From Gonatopus flavifemur (taxonomy: Eukaryota; Arthropoda; Insecta; Hymenoptera; Dryinidae): a stretch of 64,000 nucleotides of DNA. The DNA is taken from positions 59,512,001 to 59,576,000 of the forward strand of contig JAFFJZ010000001.1 in NCBI GenBank assembly GCA_018340375.1. Direction: 5' to 3'. Shown one piece after another: positions 12,827 through 25,400 of the stretch (the stretch's first letter is position 1; each line of letters opens with the position of its first letter). Under the pieces are notes generated by a model that saw only the letters and a list, made by a program, of their open reading frames with translations, was not told where the DNA came from and made no database searches. The translations under genes were made by a program, and so were the position numbers.

Positions 12827-13994
12827 CACTGGAAAAAAAATTTCGGTAAATTTACCGAAAATATTCGGGAAGCAATTAACCCGAACTTTCGGTAAAATTG
12901 CAAATTGGTATCGGGAGTAATTTCAAATATATTCGGTAATTTCACCGATTACTTTCGGGAATGATATGAACTCGAGTAACTTGAAATTACCAAAATAGGT
13001 TGGTAATTTTACCGGTTATCCTCGGAAAAAATATGGAATCGAATGGCTCAAAATTGTCGGAATGGTATGGTGAAATTACCGCAATTCGTGAATTTTCTGC
13101 AGTTTTGTATCAAAATCTACATGTACTGGAAAATTATTGCTCAATAATATTCATAAAAATTTCATCACGCGAACTGATTTCGCATATTCCTTGTGTTTCA
13201 AGATCACTCATCTAGATGAAGAGAAAATCACACCTACCTAGCGGGATTCGAACCTACATTCCTACCTGCCTACCGACTGACACCTAAGACCTAACCGCTG
13301 AGCTATGGCGCGACATGCTGGATAGCCACCTTGGGAGTCCACATATGTTTCATATTTAGAATACACAAAAAGATAGACAAGGTGTGAATTTTCAGTTACG
13401 TTTGGTAAATTTTCAGGATCGTGCTAACAAAATTGTCCCTGCCATTACGTTTTTTTTCAAAACTCGAAATTTTTCCCAAGTCCTTTCATGGATTACAAAA
13501 ACTTTTCCCACAAACTACGGAGAATTGACCGTAGTTGTTTGGAGAAAATTCACCAGGAAATTTTTTCCAAGTCCTGATTCGAAATAAAGGGAGAAGTGGA
13601 AAAAAAATTATTCTTCCCATATGGACCATTCGATCCCAAATCTGTTGAATCGGATAAAAAACTTGTCCCTGCCAGTACGGTCTTTTTTCCAAAACTTGAA
13701 ATTTTTTCCATAAGTCCTGGTTTAGGATAAAGGGAAACATGAAAAAAAATGTTTTCCTCGTATAATCCATTTAATTCCAAATCTTCTGAAATGATTAAAA
13801 AACCTGTCATTAGGAGTAGTTTTTTCCCACCTCGAAATTTTTTTTAATTCCACATATCATGGACAAAAATTTTCCCGAACAAAATCATGGTACCTGAGTT
13901 TTACCGAATTATCTTCGGTAAAACTTTTTACCGAACCAGTTTTGGACGATTCCCGCAGGAAGGTTCGGTAAATTTACCGATTTTTTTTACAGTG
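12827..13994. mobile_element. Nested CACTG-ended element with cggtaaatttaccg ends
   Basis: The left terminus has cactggaaaaaaaa and then cggtaaatttaccgaa. The complement of the right terminus has cactgtaaaaaaaa and then cggtaaatttaccgaa. The word cggtaa/ttaccg recurs at both ends. The interior holds a tRNA-like unit and diverged ~140-bp repeats that start with tgtccctgcca near 13434 and 13665 and a weaker copy near 13804. No coding region. Confidence 0.65.
13234..13312 (-). other. tRNA-like unit (pol III A and B boxes), SINE-like or tRNA pseudogene
   Basis: On the minus strand an A box TAGCTCAGCGG (13305-13295) is followed by a perfect B box GGTTCGAATCC (13254-13244). The boxes are about 51 bases apart, against about 44 in a standard tRNA. 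The T arm pairs partly; the anticodon arm is not convincing. It is therefore a tRNA-derived unit rather than a working tRNA gene. Confidence 0.5.
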
Positions 13995-14079
13995 TGGTCA
14001 CACAGATATTTTCTCTTTTAGAAATCGAGTGTCCACCGTTTCGGTTAGTTCTTAAATTTCCTTAGAATATGCCCTGTAT

Positions 14080-17000
14080 TGATTTTTGCCATTTTTACAT
14101 CAATTTGGAGAAAAAAATCACATTTTCGCTGAAAAAATCGACCATAATTTGTTTATAAAACTCGTAATTGTTCATCATTCTCAAAAATCCTATTTACTTC
14201 GATGGATAATCTATCCGAGAAACTACAGTTGAAATTTCAAGTCAATCGGATGAAAATTATTCGAGTTCTGATGTCGGCCGATTTTGGAAAAGTGGTTTCG
14301 AGGAAAACGCGTTTGAAGTTTGAGAATGAGTTGACCATAGGAAATTCTTAAAATAGAGGCTTGCTGATTTCTTTACCTTCAGTCTGCGATCCCAGCGCCA
14401 TATAACTGCCGTTCTAAGTTCAAATAACTCTTCTCCAGCTCTTTCTTGGACGATTCAGCGATTTTTGGTAACATTCAAAATCGCTACATGATTGAGAAAG
14501 TCAGGATTTGTCATTTCGAACCGTCCAGAGTTGCTTCAAAAATTCATATTTTAGGAGTTTTCAAAAAATGTTGTTTGATGTCATTCTTGAGATGTTTTTA
14601 CATCATTTAAGCTAATAAAAAAAATAAGAAAAGAAAAAATTTCAAACAGGTATAAACCCTTAAGTATTTATTTAATTTACAGTGAAAATGTCCTGAAAAT
14701 TGGAAATCCTGCTCAATGATGATTCTTGTCTCTGATGGAATAATGGAATCCACGGACTAAACTAAAGTCTTCAGAAGAATTCTAGTAAATTACTGTCGAC
14801 AAGCTAATGAAATGTCGTTGATTGTAATCAGTTGCCCAGAAATTTTCATCTCAACTAAATAAGGAAGAAGAATGTATTTCTGTTCAAACCAGTTGATAGC
14901 TTGCCGATCCAAAATATTCCATCATATTACTTGAGAATTGAATTTCAATCTCATTTATCAATATGTTCCCTCCGCGTAACGAGACATTTATAAACATTCG
15001 TTTGAAAAATGCACAAGTCATATACAAATATGAAACAATATTTCGGGTGAACGATTAATCAAGCCTCGCAATAAACGTTTCAAAAATTAGATTATCCCAG
15101 TCGCAGAAAGACAATTTTATTCCAAGAACTCTCAATAACATAGCCAAAATAACTTCCAATTATAAATTTAGTCCATATAAACTTGTGTGTTACGATAGCA
15201 GCATTCTCCGAAGGTTTCCATATTCACTAAAAATTTTACGCTGGAACGAGAGAACAGAATTTACGGGTAAACTTGGTGGTGTAATAAAATGAATCGTTGA
15301 AGAGAAAAAGAAACGAGGGAGCAGAGAGAGAAATGGAACGAAGCAACAATAAGTCTCATGAGCAGTGTCTGAAAGAGGCTTCTCTCCTTTTCTTTTCGCC
15401 TGTGTCCCTGTACGTCTTTACGTTCCTCTCGATTCTTGTGTGAGATATATACACGCATACAATTGTACGCGAATGCATGTACGTAGTACGTATGTATGTA
15501 TGTATACAGGGGTATAAACGTAGGCAAGAAAGCAAGAGAAGAAGGGTGATTAATCTTGCGGTCTTCCACGTCTCAAGGCGCGGACGTGCGTTATTGATGG
15601 AGACTTCTTTCGACCTCTACCTTCTTCTCTCCGTTTTCTTTTGCACTTCAGTTTCGTCGTTTACCCCTCTTGGGTATCTTCTTCTTCTTCTTCTCCAACT
15701 CCGCCAGCTCTTCTCTCGCTGCTTCTTTCCTTCTGGTTTTCGTGACAAGCGCGTGGCGTGTCCACTTAAGTACCTTGAAACGTTATAGGTTGAAAATACC
15801 GTACCCAACGTTGAAGCATAAACTACCCTGGAGAATTTATTTCCCTTTTTTTTCCCCTAGGCTTCTCCAAAAATTCTTCCGATTCTCATTCACAGGATCG
15901 TATTCTGTTTTGATCGTGTAAGAATCAATCACGTTGTCTTTCAATAAGAATGAATGATACTTCACACTGCAACAGAATTTTATTTTGACTCGCAATTGAA
16001 CTTCCGAGACATTTTTCATATCCGTGAGACGTCTGTTTGTTGAGAAACAGTCCGAGAGTTCAGAAGAACTTCAAAATTGCTATTCTTTTTCTAGGTATTC
16101 GGCTAAAACTCGCAAGAACTTTGGAATATTGGGAGTAGGATGAGAATCGAGTAACGAAAAAAGAATCTAGGGAATGAAACAAGGAAGATCGTAGAATGAT
16201 TATGATGACGTTAGAGTGATAGTTATAAATACGTGGGAGGATAGATTTTCATCGAATGGAGACTTTGAAAAATGGAATGCGATGTGTATTCCTGTATAAC
16301 GAGAGATCCAACCGAGCTTCGCAAGTGTCCTTATTGAGGGTACCTTGCAAAAGTTTTCTCTTGGGATGAAGTCAAAGAGAGGAAGGAGAACTGTCGACGA
16401 CCAGTGTCGTTTCTCTTCATACGCAGCTGTATAAGTCGAAAGAAGGAAAGGGGGCGGAGTAAGGTATACGCGCTTTTTCTACGGAGTGTCATTAATATCC
16501 TTTCTCGCGACGCCTCCTCGCAATTTGTCAACATCCTGATATTTAATTTCACGTCCTTTTACCACGTCGACGCATGTATATCGTACTCGTACTATACATA
16601 GCAGGTGCAAAACGACTGGTCCCTGAAATATGCTGATTCTTACGTGTCAGGCATAATCGTATATCAAAATGAAAGACCATCACCAATCATAGTCCGATTT
16701 GAGGGTCACGAGCAAGAATGTGATATGCGAATCATTAGTTGACGCGATTCATTTCTTTTCAATGATTATTCTTCCTTTTAGATTGAGCCAGAACAAACCC
16801 TTGATCCTGCTCGTAGTTAATCTCTGTTTGATATTTATGTCAATCCACGGTTAGCTCCCATCGTATGAGATTTCTCGCTCGTATCAAAACGTTAGATTCC
16901 AGGAAGGAAAATATATGGGAATGAATATTGCTGCAACAACGGAAGTAGATTTTCCCGTATTTTCAAAGACAAACAGTTCTGGTGATATCATTGTATGTAG

Positions 17001-18665
17001 TTTCGATACCCTGAACACTAATATACAACATATGTTCAACCGATACCCACGACTCGCACCCTGGGGAGAGGTTGGCTGTCACTGTCGATAAACACCAGGA
17101 GAGTTTATGAATTGTTGATACAAAGTATCGAGTACTGAAAAGTCGTAAAAGAAACCTTCATGTGCAGCATACGCGGTAAATGTATATGATGGTCATTTTA
17201 ATATACTTTGGTGAACACATTCGTCGATGATGGATGAGGATAGAGGAAGTACGAAATGAAATATAAATCCAATTTCATCGTTCCAAATACGAACCGATGT
17301 ACGAGACTGAAACAATAATTTATCGAAATGAATGATACATCATTCAAATCCAATACGACACACATTTAGATGGCAAAAAGAACAACGATATACAAATTTC
17401 TTACTCCAAGAAATAAGAAAAGTGATCGTTAATCGTTGTCAATCGTATCGGATTCACGTTTTTCTCTCTCGACGGTAACATTTTTCATCGTTCGATGACG
17501 GCAGATTCTTCCTATTTTCCTTTTCTCCTTTACCTGCTGCCCACGCATCGCGTATATAGCATTCGAACAGATATAAACGTAGGTAGCAAGCAGAAGATAA
17601 TAGACGGTAGCCAACCTCTCGAGGGCCGTTAATCATTGGGGATGATATGCTATATATTCCTATGTATCCACCGACCTACGACGTGTGGTACAGTGCAAAA
17701 CCACAAGGATGATGATGGTGTGTGTTTGAGACGTGGTATGCGGATATGTGTAACCTGTAAGATATGCGAGAGAAGATTATAGGTGGTTGGTGCCAAGGGA
17801 AACGGAAGTGACCACGCATACAAACAATAGATATGTATACACTCCAGGGATCAAGACTACAATGGATACCGAGTTTTTCATGCTTACCTGTCGTTCCGTT
17901 TCTTCTTGTTTTTTTTTCTATTTCAATACCGAGGGACCTCGAATAACGCACTTTATACAGTTTGAATTTTATAGAACGAGTGAATTGAAAGAAAATGTCT
18001 TAATAATGTTAGAACAAATCTATTTCGAGGAACACAATTGGTATTGATGTGAGAGAAACACGTGAGGTCAAGATAAATGATGGTTCGCTTTCGACCATCT
18101 CATTCTAGTTTTTCATTCCTGAAGAAATTGATATTAATGGTTAAAGGACGGATGGAATCTACGTTGACCCTGTGCGACTATTATCCTCCATTATATGCCT
18201 TCAATTCTGAGCAGATCCTGAATCCTGCTCATCACCACAGGGATGGGAATGATGGATACCAGAGAGTGACCGTTGAGAAATTTTGAATGAATTCCCAAAT
18301 GTCTTCCAACGTTTTTTTAATTCCGATAATCAGAATTTTCGTAGTAGCTTTGTAGTTCTCTCGAATCAATTGAGGTAGGATTACTCATTCGACAAGTGGT
18401 AATTATTTGAGATTTGATACGAGTTCTCAGGACTGGACTAGGGACTGTTGAAGCTTGAGACCCATTCGAGGTCGTTTCAAGGTAAAAAGCCTTTTGCCTC
18501 GATACAGCTTCCTCAAATGAGACCCAAGGCTGCAACCCCCTCTTCCAGTCTTCTCCTTAATCCAGACCTGCGAATCATCGTCTCGGAAGTTGAAGGATTA
18601 GAAAACTTCAGCTCAAAGCTTGCTGCACAGGAATAAAAAAGTTATCAATACTTAAATAACATTTA
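14080..18665. other. Non-coding, nothing recognised
   Basis: Mostly AT-rich single-copy-looking sequence with a short cttcttcttcttctt run at 15679. Open frames of up to 103 residues around 15261-15921 pass through purine/pyrimidine-biased DNA on both strands. The frame at 18448-18636 (KKPFASIQLPQMRPK, 62 residues) has balanced composition but no partner exon. Confidence 0.4.
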
Positions 18666-18671
18666 TTAATA

Positions 18672-18861
18672 TTTAGAAAAATGACTGTCAGTTTAGGAAA
18701 AGAGAGCGACGCTGAAAAATCTTTGCAGTAAGGTTATCAAAAATTCGTAGTGAAAATACTAAACGTTGATGGTTTTATTGTTATTGTTTACAGTGATGAA
18801 TTTACTACGGAAATTCTTCAGCGATACTCTTTTTCCCTAAATTGTCAGTCATTTTTCTAAA
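18672..18861. repeat. 190-bp hairpin / foldback element
   Basis: tttagaaaaatgactgtcag at 18672 is answered by ctgacaatt and then gactgacaa... on the opposite arm ending tttttctaaa at 18861. The inner arms gcgacgctgaa and ttcagcgata also pair. Arms are about 50 bp with a loop of about 85 bp. No coding potential. Confidence 0.6.
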
Positions 18862-18869
18862 CAATCACA

Positions 18870-20325
18870 ACCTCTGTCTTTCCGTGTGCGGATCATGCTA
18901 TTTTCTATCATATCGATGAGACCTTCGGCATTCTTACACGGATTTTATTTGACCAGTATGTCGGTTCAGAACAAAGCACAGATTCGAAAATAATTCATTC
19001 TCATTCAATTTTGATTTTCATTGTCAAAATAATTTAAAAAGTTGCGAAGAATTTCATCGTCATTTTATCTATGTCTATCTGATTCATCGAGCTTCGTGAC
19101 GTCTCTGCAAGCACCAAACCCACAAGGATGATGAAGAGGAATCGAGAAAGGAAGAAGGGTGAGAGTGAATTTCATGATACACGTACATACGCAAACATAT
19201 GTAGACGAAGCATCCTGAGTTACTGGTCGAAGTAACTTAAGGTGTGTACCTAGTGGCTACTGGTAAAGTAGGCACTCCAGTCACCGCAGTGAAGATAAGC
19301 TAATGCGTTTCGTGGCTCTAATGAGGCTGATTGGCGTACGGCTATGTATACTAACCGCTGCTCCCTCGTGTCTATATCATTCGTTGAGTCTGTTCACCTC
19401 TGTTTGAACTGAATTCTACGGTATGTTACTTGGAACAGGGAAAAAATGCACTCCCCGTTGGGATACGAAGAATTAATTGAAATATATTTTCAAAGAGTTT
19501 AATATTTTCCTGAATATTTTTGTTCACCATTGACATTGTTCGACGAACGATGTTTGTTTAAATATGACGTTCACAAGCGTTGGATGTATAACGTAATGAG
19601 TAGCTTTTTTCGATCATCGAGTATGTGTGGAAATGCATATATATATATATATATATACACACACGTAAATCAATATCTACTCCGAGCAGAATTCTTAACC
19701 ACCGTTTATTCTTGGAGATATTTTTACGATATCCCAGTGGCACGTGAGTTGCATTAACGATTTACGATTATTACCATACGTTCTCGCTCGAATTAGTAAT
19801 AAGCGTTATTATTATCACAGGTCATTCATCACGCTTACACGGTTGCCGTATTTCTATTTTGCGTGGGCAGAGATTTCAGAGAACGGATACGACAATCCAA
19901 GAAGAGGAGGGTACAAAGTGATGTTTTGTAATTCGAAATACATATAACAAAGGATGTATGAAATAAGTGTTGTTGCCTGTCGATCACGAAGCGAGGAAAC
20001 AAATAACAATGGAACGCAGAATATGATTATTCATAAGTTTTTGATTCGGATTCGAGTGCAGGAGTGTCTTGGCTAGAGATTTTTATCGTATAAGGACCAG
20101 ATCAAGTGAACTTGAATTCATTGCAGATTTCGATAAGGTTATCTGACAATCCGTGTCATGCTTCCCTACTGTGAGGAATTTCTGATCGAAACTTTGAGAA
20201 TATAAATGAAAATTAGAGTGTGAATATATAAGTCCAAAATAAAATCAAGAATTTGAATATTGAACGTAGTTAAAATTGACTGGATTAAACCTATTTGATT
20301 CACACCAAGTCAATATTTTTGAGTT
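18870..20325. other. Non-coding with one microsatellite
   Basis: A compound (at)n(ac)n run at 19636-19664. Otherwise no feature seen. Confidence 0.45.
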
Positions 20326-20329
20326 GTAA

Positions 20330-20848
20330 GTAGATCTATGGAGAGATCTAATGACACCTAATGTATCAGATGTGAATGTATCTGAACACAACAATCAACA
20401 TGTCTGAAAAATGATGTATGTGGCAGGAATAAATATGTATAATAGAAATCTAATTGAATTCAATTGCATCCAATTGAAAGTCATCTCTTCTGACTGAAGG
20501 TCAGACATGGAAATAAATTATTGCAATTAGTGAAACACTTTATTGCATTCCCGAGAAAAAAAGATCTATGTAGATCTCTCTAGATCTAAATCTTGGCAAT
20601 AATCTCTACAAATCTTTTACATCTGGAGATTTCAATTTTGAAAGGAACCCAAAATGGTAAATGGAGATTCAAAGAGAACTCTGAATATCGTTTCTTATCT
20701 CCGTATGCATCTGTTGAATCTCTTGCAAGATGTAAATCTTTAGATGTATAATAAGTTGATGTCAAAGGATTTATAGAGATCTTTGCCAAAATTGAGACCT
20801 GAAGAGATCTACATAGAGCTCATGAGATCTCATCTTTTTTTTTCGGGT
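20330..20848. repeat. Word cluster, word agatct
   Basis: Degenerate copies of the palindromic word agatct, often with tagatct or gagatct context (for example gtagatctatggagagatct near 20330 and gatctacatagagctcatg near 20805), recur from 20330 to 20840. Between them lie aattgaattcaattg-type words. The single 67-residue open frame on the minus strand is inside the repeat and is not a gene. Confidence 0.5.
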
Positions 20849-20849
20849 T

Positions 20850-21477
20850 CATCCTAGGGTAAAAAAACCGGATAAGACCCGAATGATAATCCGAATCAAA
20901 CCCGGATGGGACTCTCCGGGGTTTCAACCGGATGTATCCAAGCGGAGATACGTGTTTTATGGTGATTCTCCATTCAGTTCCATCCGGAACCTATCCGAGT
21001 TTTGGAACTGGATACTGCTTGGAATTTCAGATGAAACCTGAACAAGGAACTAAATGACTTCCATCCGAATTTCATAGGAGATTCCGAAAAATATCCATTA
21101 TTCAAATCCGGATGAAACCGGATGAAGAATCACCGCGGAACCAACAACTGCACCTTGGCACACCTGGATGGAATATCGGAAAGATTCACACTGAAAAAAA
21201 ATGTCTTCCAACCAAATGAATAGTTTATTTGTCCTCTCTCCATAAAATATTTCTTAGAATTGATGAAATATTTAATCGAATCAAATAATGGAATGCTTGC
21301 TCCAAATAAATTGGTCTTCTGAATAAATAATTTATTCGCCACAAGTAATTAGTTTTCACATCTAATTGGATATTTAATTTCTACAAATCAATATTTCATG
21401 GACAAAGGACAAATAAATATTTTTTTCAATGCATCCGGATTTGATTCGGAGTCCAATCCAACGTTTTTACCAGGATT
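20850..21477. mobile_element. Inverted element with ccggat word interior
   Basis: The left end is atcctagggtaaaaaaacc; the complement of the right end is aatcctggtaaaaacgttgg. ccggat / atccgg recurs more than ten times on both strands between 20870 and 21130 and again after 21431. The separate MITE at 21189-21431 is inserted near the right end. Confidence 0.55.
21189..21431. mobile_element. CACTG-ended MITE, copy 1
   Basis: Begins cactgaaaaaaaatgtcttc and ends tttttttcaatg. It aligns along its full length with 49115-49358 (shared blocks include tcttccaaccaaat, cctctctccataaaatattt, tcttctgaataaataat, cgccacaagtaat). Roughly 85 percent identical by eye. Non-coding. Confidence 0.75.
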
Positions 21478-21524
21478 CAAACAGTAATGTATTTTCCAGC
21501 ACTCGTAAATGGTAACTCTAAGAA

Positions 21525-21730
21525 TGTTGCTGAAATTAGAATCGTTTATTGAAACAAATTAATAATCGGATAACGAAATACTCAGACCCAAAATCTGACA
21601 ACACATTCTTTCAACGTTGTTTTCAATTTAAAGGAGTCAGTTTGAAGAAATGAATAACGATGTCTTATCATATTTGGTGAGTTTGCATTTTAGTCTCGGT
21701 TTCATAAACGTTCCAAACTTCTACAACATA
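21525..21730 (+). repeat. Dispersed ~200-bp repeat, copy C
   Basis: gttgctgaaattagaatcg, atcggataacgaaatactc, acaacacattctttcaac, aaaggagtcagtttg, aacgatgtcttatca and gtgagtttgcattttag. It ends exactly where the 2.1 kb foldback element begins (21731). Confidence 0.6.
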
Positions 21731-23879
21731 CTTAAAGGGGTGAAATACAAGCAAATGTACCTTTTTTTGAAATTTTATGACAATTCATCGGTTAAAGATC
21801 AAATAACAAAATGAAGCACACCTCAAAATATACGTTCAAAACTATCTTCACCATTTTTTTGAGATGAAAATATTTCAAAACGGCGGACCTACGAGTTGGT
21901 ACCTCGTTTTTGCGCCGTGCAGCCTACAGGTCTCAATTTTTATCTAAAATCAAGGAACCAAAATTCTATCGTTGAAGTATATCAAAACGCACAACTTGAC
22001 GCACAGTGGGGCCAAATGCCTAAAAGTTGGAAAAAATACAAAAAATGAAGTTTGTAATTTGGAATATTTGACCGTTGGGGTAAGTAAAGTAATGTCCCGA
22101 GTATCACAATTCAGATATAAGAAGATGTGATCTGCTCTCCCTCCCCTTGTATACCAGTTTGAAAGTACCCTCCTGTGAGGTACCATTCGTATGACTACGG
22201 AATAGTAAAATGATGTCCATGTTCAAAGAGACGCTGTGTCTCGAAAAATGAACCGATCGAACTCTTCGAAAATGGAATCTACTGCTGAAAGTGTACAGAA
22301 TATACCAATAATCAGAGGAATATCAATTTATCGAATGGCAAATGACAACAGTGTAATGATTGGATGTGATTTTTATATCTCTGAATTTGGAAATCCGTTT
22401 GGTTTGTTGAGGAAAAAGTTGTGTTCCCAGAATTTCCCAGCCATTCTACTTATTGGAGATTGTAGACGAAGGTCTCACCTTCAACATGAAACAAGGAAAA
22501 GTTGCCACTTTTTGCCCTTTTGAGATTCCGACATGATTTTGTGAAGGAAGTGTCTCAGACCGCATGATGACAATCACCGAAAATTTGAGGGAATTATCAA
22601 GAGTTCTCAAATTCGTTTGAAAATCGGTATCACAAGGATTTTCGGGGTCATTGATTATAAATCGACTGTCAGAATTCCTAAATTTAGAATGGCAGATCCA
22701 ATATGGCGGACCAAAATTCTCAAATTTATCGGATTTTTTCTAAATTTCGCGCTAGGAAGTTTGCGGAGTCACTGGATCGGTTGACAAAATTTTCAAATTC
22801 CAATATGGTGGACTGAGATGCTCATATTCGTCGATTGTCCTTTACACTTCGCACTCGGGGTTTTTCAGAGTCGATGATTATAAATCCGGCGTTTTCGTGT
22901 AGAATTTTATACATTCGCCATTCCGTTCTCATCCACCATATCGGATCAAACAATTTGAATTTCGGAATTTCGACCACGGATTCGTAATCAGCAACCTGTA
23001 AAACTATTTGATACTGAGTTTCAAAGAAATCCGATAAATTTTCGAAATTTTGTCCGCCATATTGGATCCGCCATCTTGGATCCGCCATTTTGAATTTCGC
23101 AATTTTGACAACGGATTCGTGATGAGCAGCCTCAAAAACTATCGGGTACTGAGTTTTAAAGAAATTCGATGAATTTTCGAATTTTCTTCCACCATATTGG
23201 ATCCGCCATTTTGAATTTCGCGATTTTGACAACGGATTCGTAATCAGCAGCCTGAAAAACCATTTGGAACTGGGTTTCAAAGAAATCCGATGAATTTTCG
23301 AAATTTTGTCCGCCATATTGGATCCGCCATTTCGATTTTTGCAATTTTGACAACGGATTCGTAATCAGCGATCCCCGAAACCCCCTGGTACCAATTTCCA
23401 AGCAATCCTAAAAACTCCTTATAATTTTTTCCAACTTTTTGGGTTTTGGCCCCACTGTGCGACGGTGAGAAAAACAAAGAATAAAATTCATTCGCATTGC
23501 TTTTTTCAATTTTTAGATTAAAAACAAAAGTGTGTTTTTTTTCAAATGCTTCTGAATTTTCAATGTTTCATTTTCATTTGTTTTGACTCCGTCAAGTTGT
23601 GCGTTTTCACCTATTCTAACTTTGGAATTTTGGTTTTTAAATTTTAGAAAAAAATCGCAGCCTGTAGGCTGCACGGCGCAAAAACGAGGGATCAACTCCA
23701 AGCAGCTGTAGCTCCGCCATTTTGGAATATATTTGTCTCAACAAAATTATAAAGATAGTTTGAAACGTATTTTTCAAGATGTGCGTTACCTCATTCATGG
23801 ATCCTCAGTGGATTTTTCAACGTAAATTCTCAAAAAAACAGTACGTTTACATGTACTTTTCCCCTCAAGCCATTCGTGT
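21731..23879. mobile_element. 2.1 kb foldback element carrying a 120-bp tandem array
   Basis: The ends are inverted: cttaaaggggtgaaatacaag on the left, tgtacttttcccctcaag on the right. About 250 bp of each arm match in inverted orientation, including the shared blocks gcgccgtgcagcctacagg / cctgtaggctgcacggcgc and cacaacttgac / gtcaagttgtg. The centre is a tandem array (22680-23440). No transposase. The minus-strand frames of up to 164 residues are read-through of the array. Confidence 0.72.
22680..23440 (-). repeat. Tandem array, about 120-bp unit
   Basis: The marker acggattcgtaatcagc recurs at about 22978, 23112 (variant), 23232 and 23352, spacings 134, 120 and 120. Each unit also contains ggatccgccattttg and a segment with gaaatccgatgaattttcg. 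The 134-bp step comes from a doubled ggatccgcca segment. Older, more diverged units extend left to about 22680. Translated on the minus strand it gives repeated KMADPIW-type peptides, most likely by chance. Confidence 0.7.
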
Positions 23880-24830
23880 TTGGCGTATTCTTAACTATCT
23901 TGTTATACTCAAAATCTCCGCAAAAATTCATGAACGTGGTTGAAGTAGTTTATTTTTAGGATCCACAATGTTTTTCGAATCCAAAATGCATGGCTGCAAT
24001 TCCTGCTTTTCGAAATTTATCCAACGAAACGAAGAAAACATTTTTTCATTCCATGGATTTCTGAGGACTTGAAAATTTTCGAAAAAAAATACAATGAACC
24101 CTGTTTTTTCAGAGGCAAAAGATGATTCTTTCCGAAATGAATGGAAGACACAATATCAAATTCCAACGGAAGAAAATAGGGTATTTTTTAAATTTGACTC
24201 CGAATACTTCAACAATTAATCTCAATCTACTGTTTGTGTTGGGCTCGCCACAAATGATCCATGTTTGATGATTATTTATTGTAAAAAGAAAAATGTCACA
24301 TACTTAGAAATCAACATATTTCAACAGTTATTCGAAATTGCACTTACCATAAAAGCGTTTGCGATTATTACAATAATTAACTAAATGGAGTTCTCAAATA
24401 TTGAAGGGATATTGACAATCTGAAGATTCTTATTGAATATTCCAGAATAGAAATGCATCGAGCTTTTGCTTTCCATACAAATTACAAATTTTCCAGTTTA
24501 TCGACTGGGTGAACATTTTTTTGGTAAGATCACTGAACTTGTTATTTGATGAGTACTTTTTGGGAATCACGTTGCAATATTTCAATGAGATTTAATTAGA
24601 TTCAATCAACCTTTCCAATGCACAACTCATGGAATCTCATCGAATCTTCTCGAACAGAAAAATTTTATGGTTGACCTCGAGTTTGACATGGGCTCGATCA
24701 AGCAGTGCATAATACCAGATAGATTCCATTAGAATAATTTTTATAGAGTCCACGAGATTCTTTTTCTGTAGAATACAGTTCAAAATTAACCAGATTTTTA
24801 ACAATTTATATGTGAAATTCCAATCTCTTG
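23880..24830. other. Non-coding, nothing recognised
   Basis: AT-rich sequence between the 2.1 kb foldback element and the atatatggatt cluster. No open frame of interest. Confidence 0.45.
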
Positions 24831-24834
24831 CCGA

Positions 24835-25205
24835 TGAACCCATATATGACTGGCCATTTATAATCCTCATCCGATAAGTCATGTATACTCTATCATGATC
24901 CATATAAAATTCATATATGGTCATGTATAATCCGTACCTAATCCATATTGAATCCATGTATGGCCCATATATGACCCATGAATGCGAGATTTTTTCACAT
25001 ATGTAAAAAAATTCTGCCATATATGAAATATTCTCCATACATGGATTGCATATGCATTATAAATGGATCATATATGATCATTTATGGATTGTATATGGAT
25101 TATATATAATTTCACGCGTTTTCATGTATAGACCATACATGGATTATATATATTTATTATGTATGAATTATGTATGAGTCATATGTGTTTACTTTTTATT
25201 AGGGT
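24835..25205. repeat. Word cluster, word atatatggatt / catatatga
   Basis: Dozens of degenerate copies of catatatga, tatatggatt and atccatgtat on both strands. The 133-residue minus-strand frame here (tyrosine, isoleucine and methionine rich) is a product of this repeat and not a gene. Ends are not clear; ttttattagggtaggcc marks the right side. Confidence 0.55.
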
Positions 25206-25400
25206 AGGCCAGGAATTTCAGGATCAGTTTTTTCTGAAAGTTGTTTTCAAACACGTGCATGAATTGAGTTTTATATACATTTTACATGAAATGCAATGTG
25301 TTTTTTAGCATTTGCTACAGCTGTTTCATGTTTTTTTTGCATTAAATGTAATGTGATGTGCATGAAACTGAATTCATGTGCATGATCGGAAGGAACCTCC
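25205..25400. repeat. Word cluster shared with 5930-6050: gaattcatgcac / catgaaatg
   Basis: gcatgaattgagttttatat and acattttacatgaaatgca here match, in inverted orientation, the segment around 5988-6042. The words catgaa and ttcatg then recur to 25385. The two sites are related copies. Confidence 0.4.

Larger units (their letters stand above)
12238..14076. mobile_element. Outer inverted-terminal element (cagggcatatt ends)
   Basis: The left end at 12238 reads cagggcatattataaggg and the complement of the right end at 14076 reads cagggcatattctaagg, each followed further in by agttctta / aagaactaacc. The element is 1.84 kb with no transposase frame. A second element (12827-13994) lies inside it, so most of the length is a nested insertion. 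Confidence 0.6.

Noticed and set aside
13234..13312. Functional tRNA gene
   Set aside because: A and B boxes are good but too far apart, and acceptor and anticodon stems do not pair.
22822..23477. Minus-strand frames up to 164 residues with KMADPIW repeats
   Set aside because: They are read-through of a 120-bp tandem array within a foldback element; frames change between units.
24637..25038. 133-residue minus-strand frame
   Set aside because: Product of the repeated atatatggatt word.
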